A stretch of DNA of 64,000 nt. Source: F-183 sp964627455 (GTDB taxonomy: Bacteria > Acidobacteriota > Terriglobia > Bryobacterales > Bryobacteraceae). This document shows positions 1-7,961 of the stretch, in pieces. Position numbers and translations under genes: made by a program. Every line of letters starts with the position of its first letter. Within the stretch, counting starts at the first letter, position 1. The stretch covers positions 1 to 64,000 of the forward strand of contig CAZVKC010000011.1 of the NCBI GenBank assembly GCA_964627455.1, given 5' to 3'. Under the pieces are notes generated by a model that did no database searches, was not told the origin of the DNA, and was given only the letters and a program-made list of their open reading frames with translations.

Positions 1-9
1 CTGTGGTTA

Positions 10-1371
10 GTGACTCCGACTCTTCTTGATTCCCTGACGAGTTCGATTCTGGCGGCCGGAAACGGCGCGGCGGATTCGAAGCCGAGACCTCCCGTTCCGG
101 AGAATATTGCCGACACCGGCGTCTCGGGAGCGTTGATCGAACAACTCATTCTGAAGATCCTGTACTTCCGCGGTGAACTCGTGGGCAAGGATCTGGCGGC
201 AGCCCTAGGGGTCAAGTACAGCGTCATCGAGCCGTTGACCGACGGCCTCAAATGGCAGCACCTGATCGCCGTCAAGAAGTCACTCGGCATGGGTTCGGCG
301 TCGGCCATCTTCACGTTGTCGGAATCGGGCCGCAACGCTGCGCGCGACTACCTGAACACCAATCAATACGCAGGCGTGATTCCGGTGCCGTTGTCGCAGT
401 ACACGGCGATGGTCCAGAAGCAGAAGCAACCGCCAAACTGGATCACGCTGCAGAAGTTGCGCGACGCCTACAAGCACATGGTGGTCACCGAGGACATCCT
501 GACCAAGATCGGTCCCGCGGTGAATTCGGGCAAGTCCTTCCTGGTGTACGGGCAACCGGGCAACGGCAAAACGGCGCTGGCAGAAGGGCTCGGCGCGATG
601 AACCGGGAAACGGTGTACATCCCGTATGCGATCGAGTGCCAGGGCAACATCATCCAGATGTACGACCCGATCTATCATCACAAGGTCGATAACACGGCGG
701 AGGAGACGTCGGTTTTCGCGGTGAGAGACGAGGCCAAGTTCGACCAGCGGTGGTTCGAGGCGCCCCGGCCCTTCATTACGTCGGGCGGTGAATTGACGCT
801 CGACATGCTGGACCTGAGCTTCAACGAATCGTCGAAGATCTACGAAGCGCCGTTCCAGTTGAAGGCCAACAACGGCATCTACCTCATCGACGACTTCGGC
901 CGCCAGCGCGCGACGCCCGCTGAAGTGCTCAACCGGTGGATCGTCCCGATGGAACGGCAGATCGACTTTTTGAGCTTCCGCACGGGCGGCAAGATGCTGA
1001 TCCCGTTTGAAGCGTTTCTGATCTTCTCGACCAACCTGCGGCCGGAGTCTCTCGGCGACGAAGCGTTCCTGCGCCGCATTCAGTACAAGATGCTGGTGAA
1101 GAGCCCGGATCCGGCGGAGTTCCGGCATATCTTCGTACGCTTCTGCGAAGCAAAGAAGCTGCCCGTGGATCACGATCTGATCAGCCACCTGATCGACCAG
1201 CACTATGCACCAGCGGGCAAGCCGTTCCGGCGCTGCCAGCCGCGCGACATCATCACGCACGCCATCGACCTCATCAACTTCGAGAACCGCGAGTGGAAGC
1301 TGACGAAGGAGATCCTCGATCATTCGTTCACGTCGTGCTTCGTGAAGGACGACGAACTGTTCGATCACTAG
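10..1371 (+). CDS. AAA-family ATPase with N-terminal winged helix
   Basis: A 453-residue cytoplasmic P-loop ATPase. The Walker A motif GQPGNGKT lies at residues 181-188 and a Walker B segment IYLIDDF at about 290-296. The first 120 residues look like a winged-helix domain (helical segment after LVGKDLAAALGV, then a basic wing region), and the C-terminal part has the AAA lid. Members of this family are annotated only as ATP-binding proteins; the substrate is unknown. The start is GTG at 10, but the frame stays open to the window edge, so translation could begin further upstream. The next gene follows after 29 bp on the same strand. Confidence 0.8.
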   Translation: MTPTLLDSLTSSILAAGNGAADSKPRPPVPENIADTGVSGALIEQLILKILYFRGELVGKDLAAALGVKYSVIEPLTDGLKWQHLIAVKKSLGMGSASAIFTLSESGRNAARDYLNTNQYAGVIPVPLSQYTAMVQKQKQPPNWITLQKLRDAYKHMVVTEDILTKIGPAVNSGKSFLVYGQPGNGKTALAEGLGAMNRETVYIPYAIECQGNIIQMYDPIYHHKVDNTAEETSVFAVRDEAKFDQRWFEAPRPFITSGGELTLDMLDLSFNESSKIYEAPFQLKANNGIYLIDDFGRQRATPAEVLNRWIVPMERQIDFLSFRTGGKMLIPFEAFLIFSTNLRPESLGDEAFLRRIQYKMLVKSPDPAEFRHIFVRFCEAKKLPVDHDLISHLIDQHYAPAGKPFRRCQPRDIITHAIDLINFENREWKLTKEILDHSFTSCFVKDDELFDH

Positions 1372-1400
1372 CGACGGGCGGGTGATAACCTAGGGGCATC

Positions 1401-2306
1401 ATGCGCGTACTGGCTTGCGTGCTCGGGCTGGCCTTGTTTCCTGCGTTCTTTGTTGCCGCGCAGCAGGCGCAACAGCAGGAACCGCCGGCCGCCCCGAAAG
1501 CGGATCCCGATGAGAAGCCCGTTGAATTCGTCTGTCCGATGGATCCGGATGTGCGAGCCAAGGGTCCGGCGAAATGCCCGCGGTGCGGGATGGCGCTGGT
1601 GCCGGGGATTCCGGATTTCGTGGAGTTTCCCGTGCGTGTGCAGACGCAGCCCCGGCTGATCAAGCCCGGCGTCGATACGCAGATGATCTTCGAGGTGCTG
1701 GATCCGAAAAACGCGGGGAAACGCGTCAGCCGCTTCGAGATGATGCACGAGAAGCTGTTTCATCTTTTTCTCGTGAGCCGGGATTTGCAGTTTTTCGCGC
1801 ACGAGCATCCGACGCTCGAGCCCGATTCGCGCTTCCGGTTCGAGACGAAGTTACCCAAGCCGGGGATGTACCGGGTCCTGACCGATTTCTATCCGACGGG
1901 CGCCACGCCGCAACTGGTTGCGAATACGATCTTCGTGGCCGGCAAGGCGGCGCCGCCACAACCGCTGCAAGCTGATACGGGTCCACAGAAGGGCGAGAAC
2001 ATGAACGTCTCGCTGACGATGGATCCGCCGCAGCCGCTGGCGGGCTTCAAGACACTGCTGTTCTTCGATCTCGCGCCTGCGGATGGTTTCGAGCAGTACC
2101 TGGGAGCCTGGGGGCACATGATGGCGGCCAGCGAGGATCTGGTCGATATGATCCACACGCATCCGTTCATCGCCGACGGTGGGTCGAAGGTGCAGTTCAA
2201 CATGATCTTTCCGCGCCCGGGGATCTATCGCGTGTGGGTGCAGTTTCAGCGCAAGGGCGTCGTGAACACGGTCGCCTTCAACGTACCCGTGCAGGAACTC
2301 AAATAG
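1401..2306 (+). CDS. Secreted heavy-metal-binding domain protein
   Basis: A 301-residue protein with a Sec signal peptide (about residues 1-20, ending AAQ). A heavy-metal-binding domain follows at residues 45-68, with the CPMDP...CPRCGM cysteine pattern found in copper-handling proteins. The rest appears to be two beta-sandwich-like halves rich in His/Met motifs (MMHEKLFHLF, HEHP, WGHMMA, IHTHP), which could form a copper site. AGGGG five bases upstream supports the ATG at 1401. It is probably extracytoplasmic and metal-binding; the precise role is not known. The downstream GNAT gene starts one base after its stop. Confidence 0.75.
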   Translation: MRVLACVLGLALFPAFFVAAQQAQQQEPPAAPKADPDEKPVEFVCPMDPDVRAKGPAKCPRCGMALVPGIPDFVEFPVRVQTQPRLIKPGVDTQMIFEVLDPKNAGKRVSRFEMMHEKLFHLFLVSRDLQFFAHEHPTLEPDSRFRFETKLPKPGMYRVLTDFYPTGATPQLVANTIFVAGKAAPPQPLQADTGPQKGENMNVSLTMDPPQPLAGFKTLLFFDLAPADGFEQYLGAWGHMMAASEDLVDMIHTHPFIADGGSKVQFNMIFPRPGIYRVWVQFQRKGVVNTVAFNVPVQELK

Positions 2307-2307
2307 C

Positions 2308-3054
2308 GTGAACGTGCGAGAACTGCTGCGGCAGGATCCGGTGTGGTGTGCCTATGCGCTGGGGGATCTGGACCCGCGGCGGGCGGCGTTTTGCGAGTGG
2401 TTCGTGCGGGGGGACTCGGTCGCGCTGCTGTATCACGAGTTCGATCCGCCGATTCTGTTTGCCGCCGGGGATCCTGCGATTCTGGACGCGATCCCGTATC
2501 GCGGGCCGTGCCACCTGCAGGTCCCGCAGCAGGGGTTTGTGGAACGGTTCGAGGTCGACTGGCAGCGCCCAATGCGGCGTTTCGGGCTGGATCCCGCGGA
2601 CTTTCGCCCCCGGCCGGGTCGCGCCCTTGCCGCGGAAGCGTTGACGGCCGCCCACGAGACGGAGATCCGGGAACTCTATCAGGATGGCGTCGCGCATCAC
2701 GAAGAGCCGGACTTCTTCATCGCCAGCCAGCTGGCCGACGGGACGTTTTTCGGCATACGCGACCCGGAATCCGGTGGCCGCCTCGCCGCCGCCGGGGGGA
2801 CTCACTTGTACTCGGACAGCGAATCCGTGGCTACGATCGGGAACGTCTATACCCGCCGGTCGTACCGTGGTCTGGGATACGGAACGGCGGTCACTTCTGC
2901 GATTGCCGCCAACCTGGTGAGCCGCGGAATCCAAACCATCGCGCTCAATGTGAAGAGCCAAAATGTTGTAGCAATACGCATTTATGAGCAGTTGGGCTTC
3001 CGGTTCCGGTGTGATTACCAGGAAGCATTCGCGCGAAATATGAAGAAACTTTAA
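2308..3054 (+). CDS. GNAT family N-acetyltransferase
   Basis: A 248-residue protein whose C-terminal half (about residues 105-245) carries the GNAT fold. It shows the acetyl-CoA-binding segment RRSYRGLGYGTAV and the closing motif NVVAIRIYEQLGF typical of RimI-like acetyltransferases. The N-terminal 100 residues are less conserved and may shape the acceptor pocket. The substrate cannot be predicted. The GTG start lies directly after the stop of the metal-binding protein gene, suggesting co-transcription. Confidence 0.8.
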   Translation: MNVRELLRQDPVWCAYALGDLDPRRAAFCEWFVRGDSVALLYHEFDPPILFAAGDPAILDAIPYRGPCHLQVPQQGFVERFEVDWQRPMRRFGLDPADFRPRPGRALAAEALTAAHETEIRELYQDGVAHHEEPDFFIASQLADGTFFGIRDPESGGRLAAAGGTHLYSDSESVATIGNVYTRRSYRGLGYGTAVTSAIAANLVSRGIQTIALNVKSQNVVAIRIYEQLGFRFRCDYQEAFARNMKKL

Positions 3055-3062
3055 TCCATGTT

Positions 3063-3112
3063 CAGTCGTCAGATGACTGTAGTGGCATGTCTTGTATTGC
3101 GTAAAGCATGCC
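3063..3112. promoter_or_regulatory. Inverted repeats upstream of the ECF sigma gene
   Basis: The 53-bp gap before the sigma-factor gene holds two small inverted repeats: CAGTC/GACTG arms at 3063-3067 and 3075-3079, and GGCATG/CATGCC arms at 3084-3089 and 3107-3112. The second overlaps the first possible ATG at 3108. They could be a control site for the sigma operon, but no sigma-70 promoter stands out and short repeats of this kind also arise by chance. Confidence 0.25.
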
Positions 3113-3668
3113 TATGTTCTCGATTGAAGACAGCCTGCCGATGCAGAACGTGCTCGCAGCAACGGGCAAATCGATGAGCCTGCAGGAGCAGGTCGCCGCG
3201 GTGTATCAGGAACACCGCGAGGACGTGTATCGTTACCTGTTGCTATTGGGATTGCCTCCGGGGCAAGCGCAAGAGACGGCGCAGGAAGCCTTTCTGCGTA
3301 TGTATGTGACGCTGCGGAACGGCACGCAAATCCGGCACACGCGGGCGTGGGTTTTTACCGTCGCCCACAATCTGGCTTTGAACCTGAAGCAATCGGAATC
3401 GCACACGTATGCGCTCGATCCGCTGGCTGAGATCCAGTTGCAGACGGTGGAGCCGGATCCGGAGCGGCAGATGATCGAGAACCAGCGGTTGAACAAGCTG
3501 CACAATGCGCTCGGCTCTTTGTCCGAGCAGCAGAGAGTTTGTTTGTTGCTGCGGGCGGAAGGTTTCCGCTATCGCGAAATCGCCGATATTATCGGCGTTG
3601 GCACTTCGACAGTCGGCGAGTTTCTGCGCCGTGCGATCACCCGCTTGAAAAAGGCTGTCCATGAGTAA
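3108..3668 (+). CDS. ECF-type RNA polymerase sigma factor
   Basis: A 186-residue sigma-70 family protein of ECF size. Region 2 spans roughly residues 30-100 (DVYRYLLLLGLP ... QEAFLRMYVTL ... RAWVFTVAHN) and region 4 about residues 125-182, with helix-turn-helix LSEQQRVCLLLRAEGFRY and EIADIIGVGTSTV. Four in-frame ATGs (3108, 3114, 3141, 3174) could start it and none has a clear Shine-Dalgarno; the domain itself needs only the last. It overlaps the anti-sigma gene by 8 bp, the usual coupling of an ECF factor with its regulator. Confidence 0.9.
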   Translation: MPMFSIEDSLPMQNVLAATGKSMSLQEQVAAVYQEHREDVYRYLLLLGLPPGQAQETAQEAFLRMYVTLRNGTQIRHTRAWVFTVAHNLALNLKQSESHTYALDPLAEIQLQTVEPDPERQMIENQRLNKLHNALGSLSEQQRVCLLLRAEGFRYREIADIIGVGTSTVGEFLRRAITRLKKAVHE

Positions 3669-4860
3669 GTTCTACCTGCAGCATCCCGAGGACGATCAGC
3701 TTCTCGCCTATTCCGACGGCGAGTTGAAAGGCCTTGCCGCGACCCGGGTGCGCCGTCATTTGAAAGACTGCTGGCGCTGCAGGACCCAGCTCGAAGACCT
3801 CCAGGCGACGGTCACGGGCTTCATGCGTTACAAAGAGCGGATTCTCGAATCCCAGCTTCCCGAGCCTCCCGCCGGCTGGCGGAACCTGAAGCTGGAGTTC
3901 GAGCGCATTGACCGGACGGTGCCTCCCCCTCGCTTCCAGGACCGGATGGTGGCGCGCTACGGCGTACCGGCTGTCCGGGTGGCTGCGGTTGCCGTGGTTC
4001 TCGCGGTGACGAGCCTTGGGTACGTGCTGGTCCGCCAGTTCAACCCTCCGGCTGGCGTGGCTCCGGGGGCACAGCAGGAACAGACCCTCACGCAACCCGC
4101 GATCACGACGCCCAATGGCGGCGTTCCGGCTCCGGTATTGCGGACCCCTGCCGAGCATGCAGATGGCGTTGCGCCGCATCACTCGGCGTTCAAGCCGAAT
4201 GCGGAAGTCCAGGTGGTCGCCGCACTGCACCGGGTTGGCGCGGACCTCGGCGAGCCGATCGAAATCACGCGAGATGCGCAAGGGCAGGTGGTTGTGACGG
4301 CCACTTCGCTCGACGCCGGACGGCGGTCGCAGGTGCAACAGGCGCTGGCCGCGGTTTCCGGCGTGCAGTTGAAGTTCCAGGATGCCCGCCCGGCAGGGCG
4401 TGGTCCGGCACGGGCTGCGGCGCTGGTGGAAGGTGGACGCCTGCCGTGGCAGCCTGAACTCGAGCAGATTCTCGGCAGCCGCGCGGCTGTCGAAAGCTTC
4501 GGCAACACGGTGCTCGACCTGAGCGATAACGTGGTGGCGCGGGCACATGCGCTGCGCCGGCTCGACGAGCAGTTCGCCGCCGCGCAACTGGATCCTTCGG
4601 AGCGCGCACTGGTGGACCAGATTGCCGCCGAACATCGCGCGGAACTTGCCAAATCAGCTACTGACTTGCGCAAGCGTGTCTCGCCGATTCTTGCGAAACT
4701 GGGAACAGGGATTTCCACAAGCACCAAGTGGCCCCTGCTGACCGCCGCCCAGCAAACGGATCAATGGTTGAACGTGATCTTTGCGGGTGCGGCGACGGAT
4801 CGTAATCTCGAACAAGCCGCGGCGGAACTGGGCCGCGCACTCGGGAGTCTGGAGGACTAG
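3661..4860 (+). CDS. Zinc-finger anti-sigma factor, membrane-anchored
   Basis: A 399-residue partner of the upstream ECF sigma factor. The N-terminus has the zf-HC2 anti-sigma signature, H33-x3-C37-x2-C40 (HLKDCWRC), expected to bind the sigma factor in the cytoplasm. One membrane segment at about residues 104-124 is followed by a Pro/Thr-rich linker and a roughly 250-residue extracytoplasmic domain with no obvious family. This layout suggests a signal sensed outside the membrane. It overlaps the sigma gene by 8 bp, and its stop directly abuts the likely start of the TonB-dependent receptor. Confidence 0.88.
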   Translation: MSKFYLQHPEDDQLLAYSDGELKGLAATRVRRHLKDCWRCRTQLEDLQATVTGFMRYKERILESQLPEPPAGWRNLKLEFERIDRTVPPPRFQDRMVARYGVPAVRVAAVAVVLAVTSLGYVLVRQFNPPAGVAPGAQQEQTLTQPAITTPNGGVPAPVLRTPAEHADGVAPHHSAFKPNAEVQVVAALHRVGADLGEPIEITRDAQGQVVVTATSLDAGRRSQVQQALAAVSGVQLKFQDARPAGRGPARAAALVEGGRLPWQPELEQILGSRAAVESFGNTVLDLSDNVVARAHALRRLDEQFAAAQLDPSERALVDQIAAEHRAELAKSATDLRKRVSPILAKLGTGISTSTKWPLLTAAQQTDQWLNVIFAGAATDRNLEQAAAELGRALGSLED

Positions 4861-4861
4861 G

Positions 4862-7800
4862 GTCTTTAAGAGACTGGCGGCACTCGCGCTGGCGATGGCC
4901 TGCGCCGCTCTGGCGCAGACAGCCGACGTGTCTGGAGCCATCCACGACGCCTCCGGCGGAACGATCGAAAAGGCCTCGGTCACGCTTCTTCATCTGGATA
5001 GCGGCATTCGCCGCCAGAGCCACTCCGACGCGAGTGGCTCTTATTATTTCCCTGGCATCAAGCCGGGCGTGTATCGCCTGAGCGTGCGGATGAGCGGCTT
5101 TCAAACGGCCGCCAGGCAGGGGATCCGCATCGAGGCGGGGCAGCATCCACGCATCGACTTCACGCTGCAGATCGAGCCGCCGCCCGTGGAAACGGTGACG
5201 GTGACCGACGATCCGGATCCGTCGCGCAGCATCGCCGATGAGGGCGCGGTGGCGCAGACGACGGTGAAGCGCCGGCTGGTCGAGAACATGCCGCTCAACG
5301 GCCGTTCGTTGTTGCCGCTGCTCGAAGCCGCGCCGGGTACCGTGGTGACGCCCGCCGGCAACGGCGAAGTCGGACAGTTCAGCGTCAACGGGCAGCGCTC
5401 GAACGCGAACTACGTGTCGGTGGACGGCGTGTCGGTGAACTTCGCGGTGAACGATGGACTCCCCGGACAGGCGCCGTCGGGCGCGACTCCGGTGCTGACC
5501 GCGCTCGGCAGCATGCACTCGATTGTTCCAGTGGACGCCGTGGAAGACGTCAAAATTCGCACCGCGGGGCAGACTGCCGAATATGGCCGGCTCACCGGCG
5601 CACAGGTGGCGCTCTCGACGCGTCAGGGTACAAGCACGTGGCATGGCGGGGCTTCGGGCTATCTGCGTAACGAAGCGCTGGACGCGAACAACTGGTTTTC
5701 AAATTCCCGCGGGTTGAACCGCGCGCCGCTGCGGGCGAGCGACCTTTCGTTTTCGCTTGGCGGACCGATTCAGAAAGGCAAGACGTTTTTCTTCGCGACC
5801 CATGAACGCCTGCGTTTGAAGCAGCCTTTCACGCTGCGCGGGTCGGTGCCGTCGGAAGAGTTCCGCGCCAGCGCGCCGCCGCTGGTTCGCGATTTTCTCA
5901 ATTCGTATCCGAGTCCGAACGGGGCCGATCTCGGCGGCGACCAGGCGGAACTGACGGCGCGCATCTCGCGCGATTCGGGACTCAACGCTTCGAGCCTGCG
6001 CGTCGATCACACGTTCGGCGCGCGTGCGATTTTCTTTGCACGCGCTTATCAGTCGCCTTCGTCGTCGCAAGGGGCAGGGCAGTCGCTGTTCACAGAAGGG
6101 CAACTGAACCTCGGGGCGAAAGGATTCACGGCCGGCATCACGGCGTCGCTTGCGCCGTCGATGATCCACGACCTGCGCTTCGGCTGGGCGACAGCAACCG
6201 CGTATTATTCGCTGACTCCGTCGGGTTTTCGCGATGCGGCGACTGCAGCGCGCGGCGATTTGTCGAAGGTCCTGCCGCAACTGACGCCTTCCGCCGACAC
6301 CAATTACGCGGTTTACGTGTACGGACTCGAGTCGGTGATCCAGAACAGCGGCAACCGCCACACGCAGGAGCAGATGAACCTCACGGACACATCGACGTGG
6401 ATCCACGGGCGGCACGAGATCAAGTTCGGCGGCGATTTCCGCATGGTGCTGCCGAGCGTGGTGTCGAAGCCGTGGAGCATGTTCGCGGCGTTTCCGTATC
6501 TCGACGCGGTGGCGAGCGGGCAGATGACGCTGCTCACGGTGAGCCGGCAGAAGCCGGTATACGCGACGGCTCGCAACACTTCGTTTTTCGCGCAGGACAG
6601 CTGGAAGCTGCATCCTCGGCTGACGCTGACGTACGGGCTGCGCTGGGAATTCAACCCGGCCATTGGTCCGCGCAACGGGACGTCGTTCGCTTCTGTGATC
6701 GGGCTCCAGAATCCGGCTACGGCCTATCTCACGGAGAACGGCGGACCACTGTGGAACGCCGGATCCGGCAATTTCGCGCCGCGCCTGGGCGTTGCGTGGA
6801 AGCCGTTCGAAGGCCGGTCGTTCGTGATTCGCGCGGGCGGCGGCATGTACTACGATCTCGGCTACGGCGTGATCATGAACAGCGTGGCGAGTTCGCCGCC
6901 GAACTTCGTCGCGCACACGGCGTATGATGTGTCGCTGTACGATCCGGTGGACAAGTTCCCACTGCCGAAGGCGACCGGACTCGAGCCGCCGTTTGCGCGT
7001 GCGTTCGCTTATGAGCCGGGGTTCCGCTCGCCGTATACCGCGCAGTGGAGCGCAGGGTTCGAGCAGAACGTGGGATCGGCGGCCGCGCTGCAGGCGAACT
7101 TCGTTTCGGTGGACGGCCACCGGTTGTTGCGGCGCGAGTGGATCAGCCGGTTGAATGAGAACTTCACGGGCGTCGAAGTGAACACCAATGGCGCGCACTC
7201 GAGTTACCGGGCGCTGCAGATGCAACTGCGCAGCCGCACGAGTTCGACGCTGCAGTACCTGATTTCGTACACGTTCGCACGCTCGCTCGACAATTCGTCG
7301 AAGGATTCGGAATTGCTGCAGTATGGCGATCTCGCCGCGCGCAACGCCGATTACGGCTACTCGAGTTTCGACATACGCCACGCGTGGCACGCTGCGGTTT
7401 CGTACGAACCGAAGAGTTTCAAAGGCTGGGGCATCGACACCGTGGTGCGGAACCGCACGGCGTTTCCGGTGAATGTGGTCACCGGGGTCGACCCCATGCA
7501 ACTCGGCCTGACCAGCTATGTGCTGCGGCCGAACCTGGTTCCCGGCGAGCCGGTGTGGCTGGCCGATCCGGGCGCTCCCGGCGGGCGCGTCCTCAACCGA
7601 AAGGCGTTCCGCGTGCCGGATTCGCCGCAACAACAAGGCGATCTCACCCGCAACGGAATCCGCGGTTTTGGGTTCGCGCAGGTGGATTTAGCGATTCGCA
7701 AACAGTTCCGCATCGGCGAGCGGGCGTCCGTGCAGTTCCGGATCGAGGCGTACAACGCATTCAATCACGCGAACTTGGGCGATCCGCAGGCGGTGCTGAG

Positions 7801-7936
7801 TTCTCCGCAGTTCGGGCAGTCGCTCAGTATGTTGAATACGGCGCTTGGCTCGGGTGGTCCTGCTAACGGTTTGATGCCTGCCTTTCAAATTGGCGGGCCA
7901 AGATCGATGCAGGTGTCGTTGCGATTCCGTTTTTAA
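4862..7936 (+). CDS. TonB-dependent receptor with carboxypeptidase regulatory-like domain
   Basis: An outer-membrane receptor of about 1,024 residues. After a signal peptide (FKRLAALALAMACAALAQ) come a carboxypeptidase-regulatory-like beta-sandwich (about 20-110), a plug domain (NMPLNGRSLLPLL ... SVNGQRSNANYVSVDGV) and a long barrel ending in aromatic R-F-R-F. This is the Acidobacteriota 'Oar-like' type, probably for polymer or oligosaccharide uptake; the ligand is unknown. The start is odd: the signal peptide begins at GTC 4862, five bases after a strong GGAGGA (4851-4856), while the nearest upstream canonical starts (TTG 4781, GTG 4787) would add a basic 27-residue leader. It lies directly behind the sigma/anti-sigma pair. 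Confidence 0.88.
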   Translation, partial: VFKRLAALALAMACAALAQTADVSGAIHDASGGTIEKASVTLLHLDSGIRRQSHSDASGSYYFPGIKPGVYRLSVRMSGFQTAARQGIRIEAGQHPRIDFTLQIEPPPVETVTVTDDPDPSRSIADEGAVAQTTVKRRLVENMPLNGRSLLPLLEAAPGTVVTPAGNGEVGQFSVNGQRSNANYVSVDGVSVNFAVNDGLPGQAPSGATPVLTALGSMHSIVPVDAVEDVKIRTAGQTAEYGRLTGAQVALSTRQGTSTWHGGASGYLRNEALDANNWFSNSRGLNRAPLRASDLSFSLGGPIQKGKTFFFATHERLRLKQPFTLRGSVPSEEFRASAPPLVRDFLNSYPSPNGADLGGDQAELTARISRDSGLNASSLRVDHTFGARAIFFARAYQSPSSSQGAGQSLFTEGQLNLGAKGFTAGITASLAPSMIHDLRFGWATATAYYSLTPSGFRDAATAARGDLSKVLPQLTPSADTNYAVYVYGLESVIQNSGNRHTQEQMNLTDTSTWIHGRHEIKFGGDFRMVLPSVVSKPWSMFAAFPYLDAVASGQMTLLTVSRQKPVYATARNTSFFAQDSWKLHPRLTLTYGLRWEFNPAIGPRNGTSFASVIGLQNPATAYLTENGGPLWNAGSGNFAPRLGVAWKPFEGRSFVIRAGGGMYYDLGYGVIMNSVASSPPNFVAHTAYDVSLYDPVDKFPLPKATGLEPPFARAFAYEPGFRSPYTAQWSAGFEQNVGSAAALQANFVSVDGHRLLRREWISRLNENFTGVEVNTNGAHSSYRALQMQLRSRTSSTLQYLISYTFARSLDNSSKDSELLQYGDLAARNADYGYSSFDIRHAWHAAVSYEPKSFKGWGIDTVVRNRTAFPVNVVTGVDPMQLGLTSYVLRPNLVPGEPVWLADPGAPGGRVLNRKAFRVPDSPQQQGDLTRNGIRGFGFAQVDLAIRKQFRIGERASVQFRIEAYNAFNHANLGDPQAVLSSPQFGQSLSMLNTALGSGGPANGLMPAFQIGGPRSMQVSLRFRF

Positions 7937-7961
7937 TGTCTATAGAGTCGTAGAGGTATTT

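Noticed and set aside
5699..7636. 645-codon minus-strand open frame inside the TonB-dependent receptor
   Set aside because: Antisense shadow: arginine-rich, no domain, and the plus-strand gene is unmistakable.
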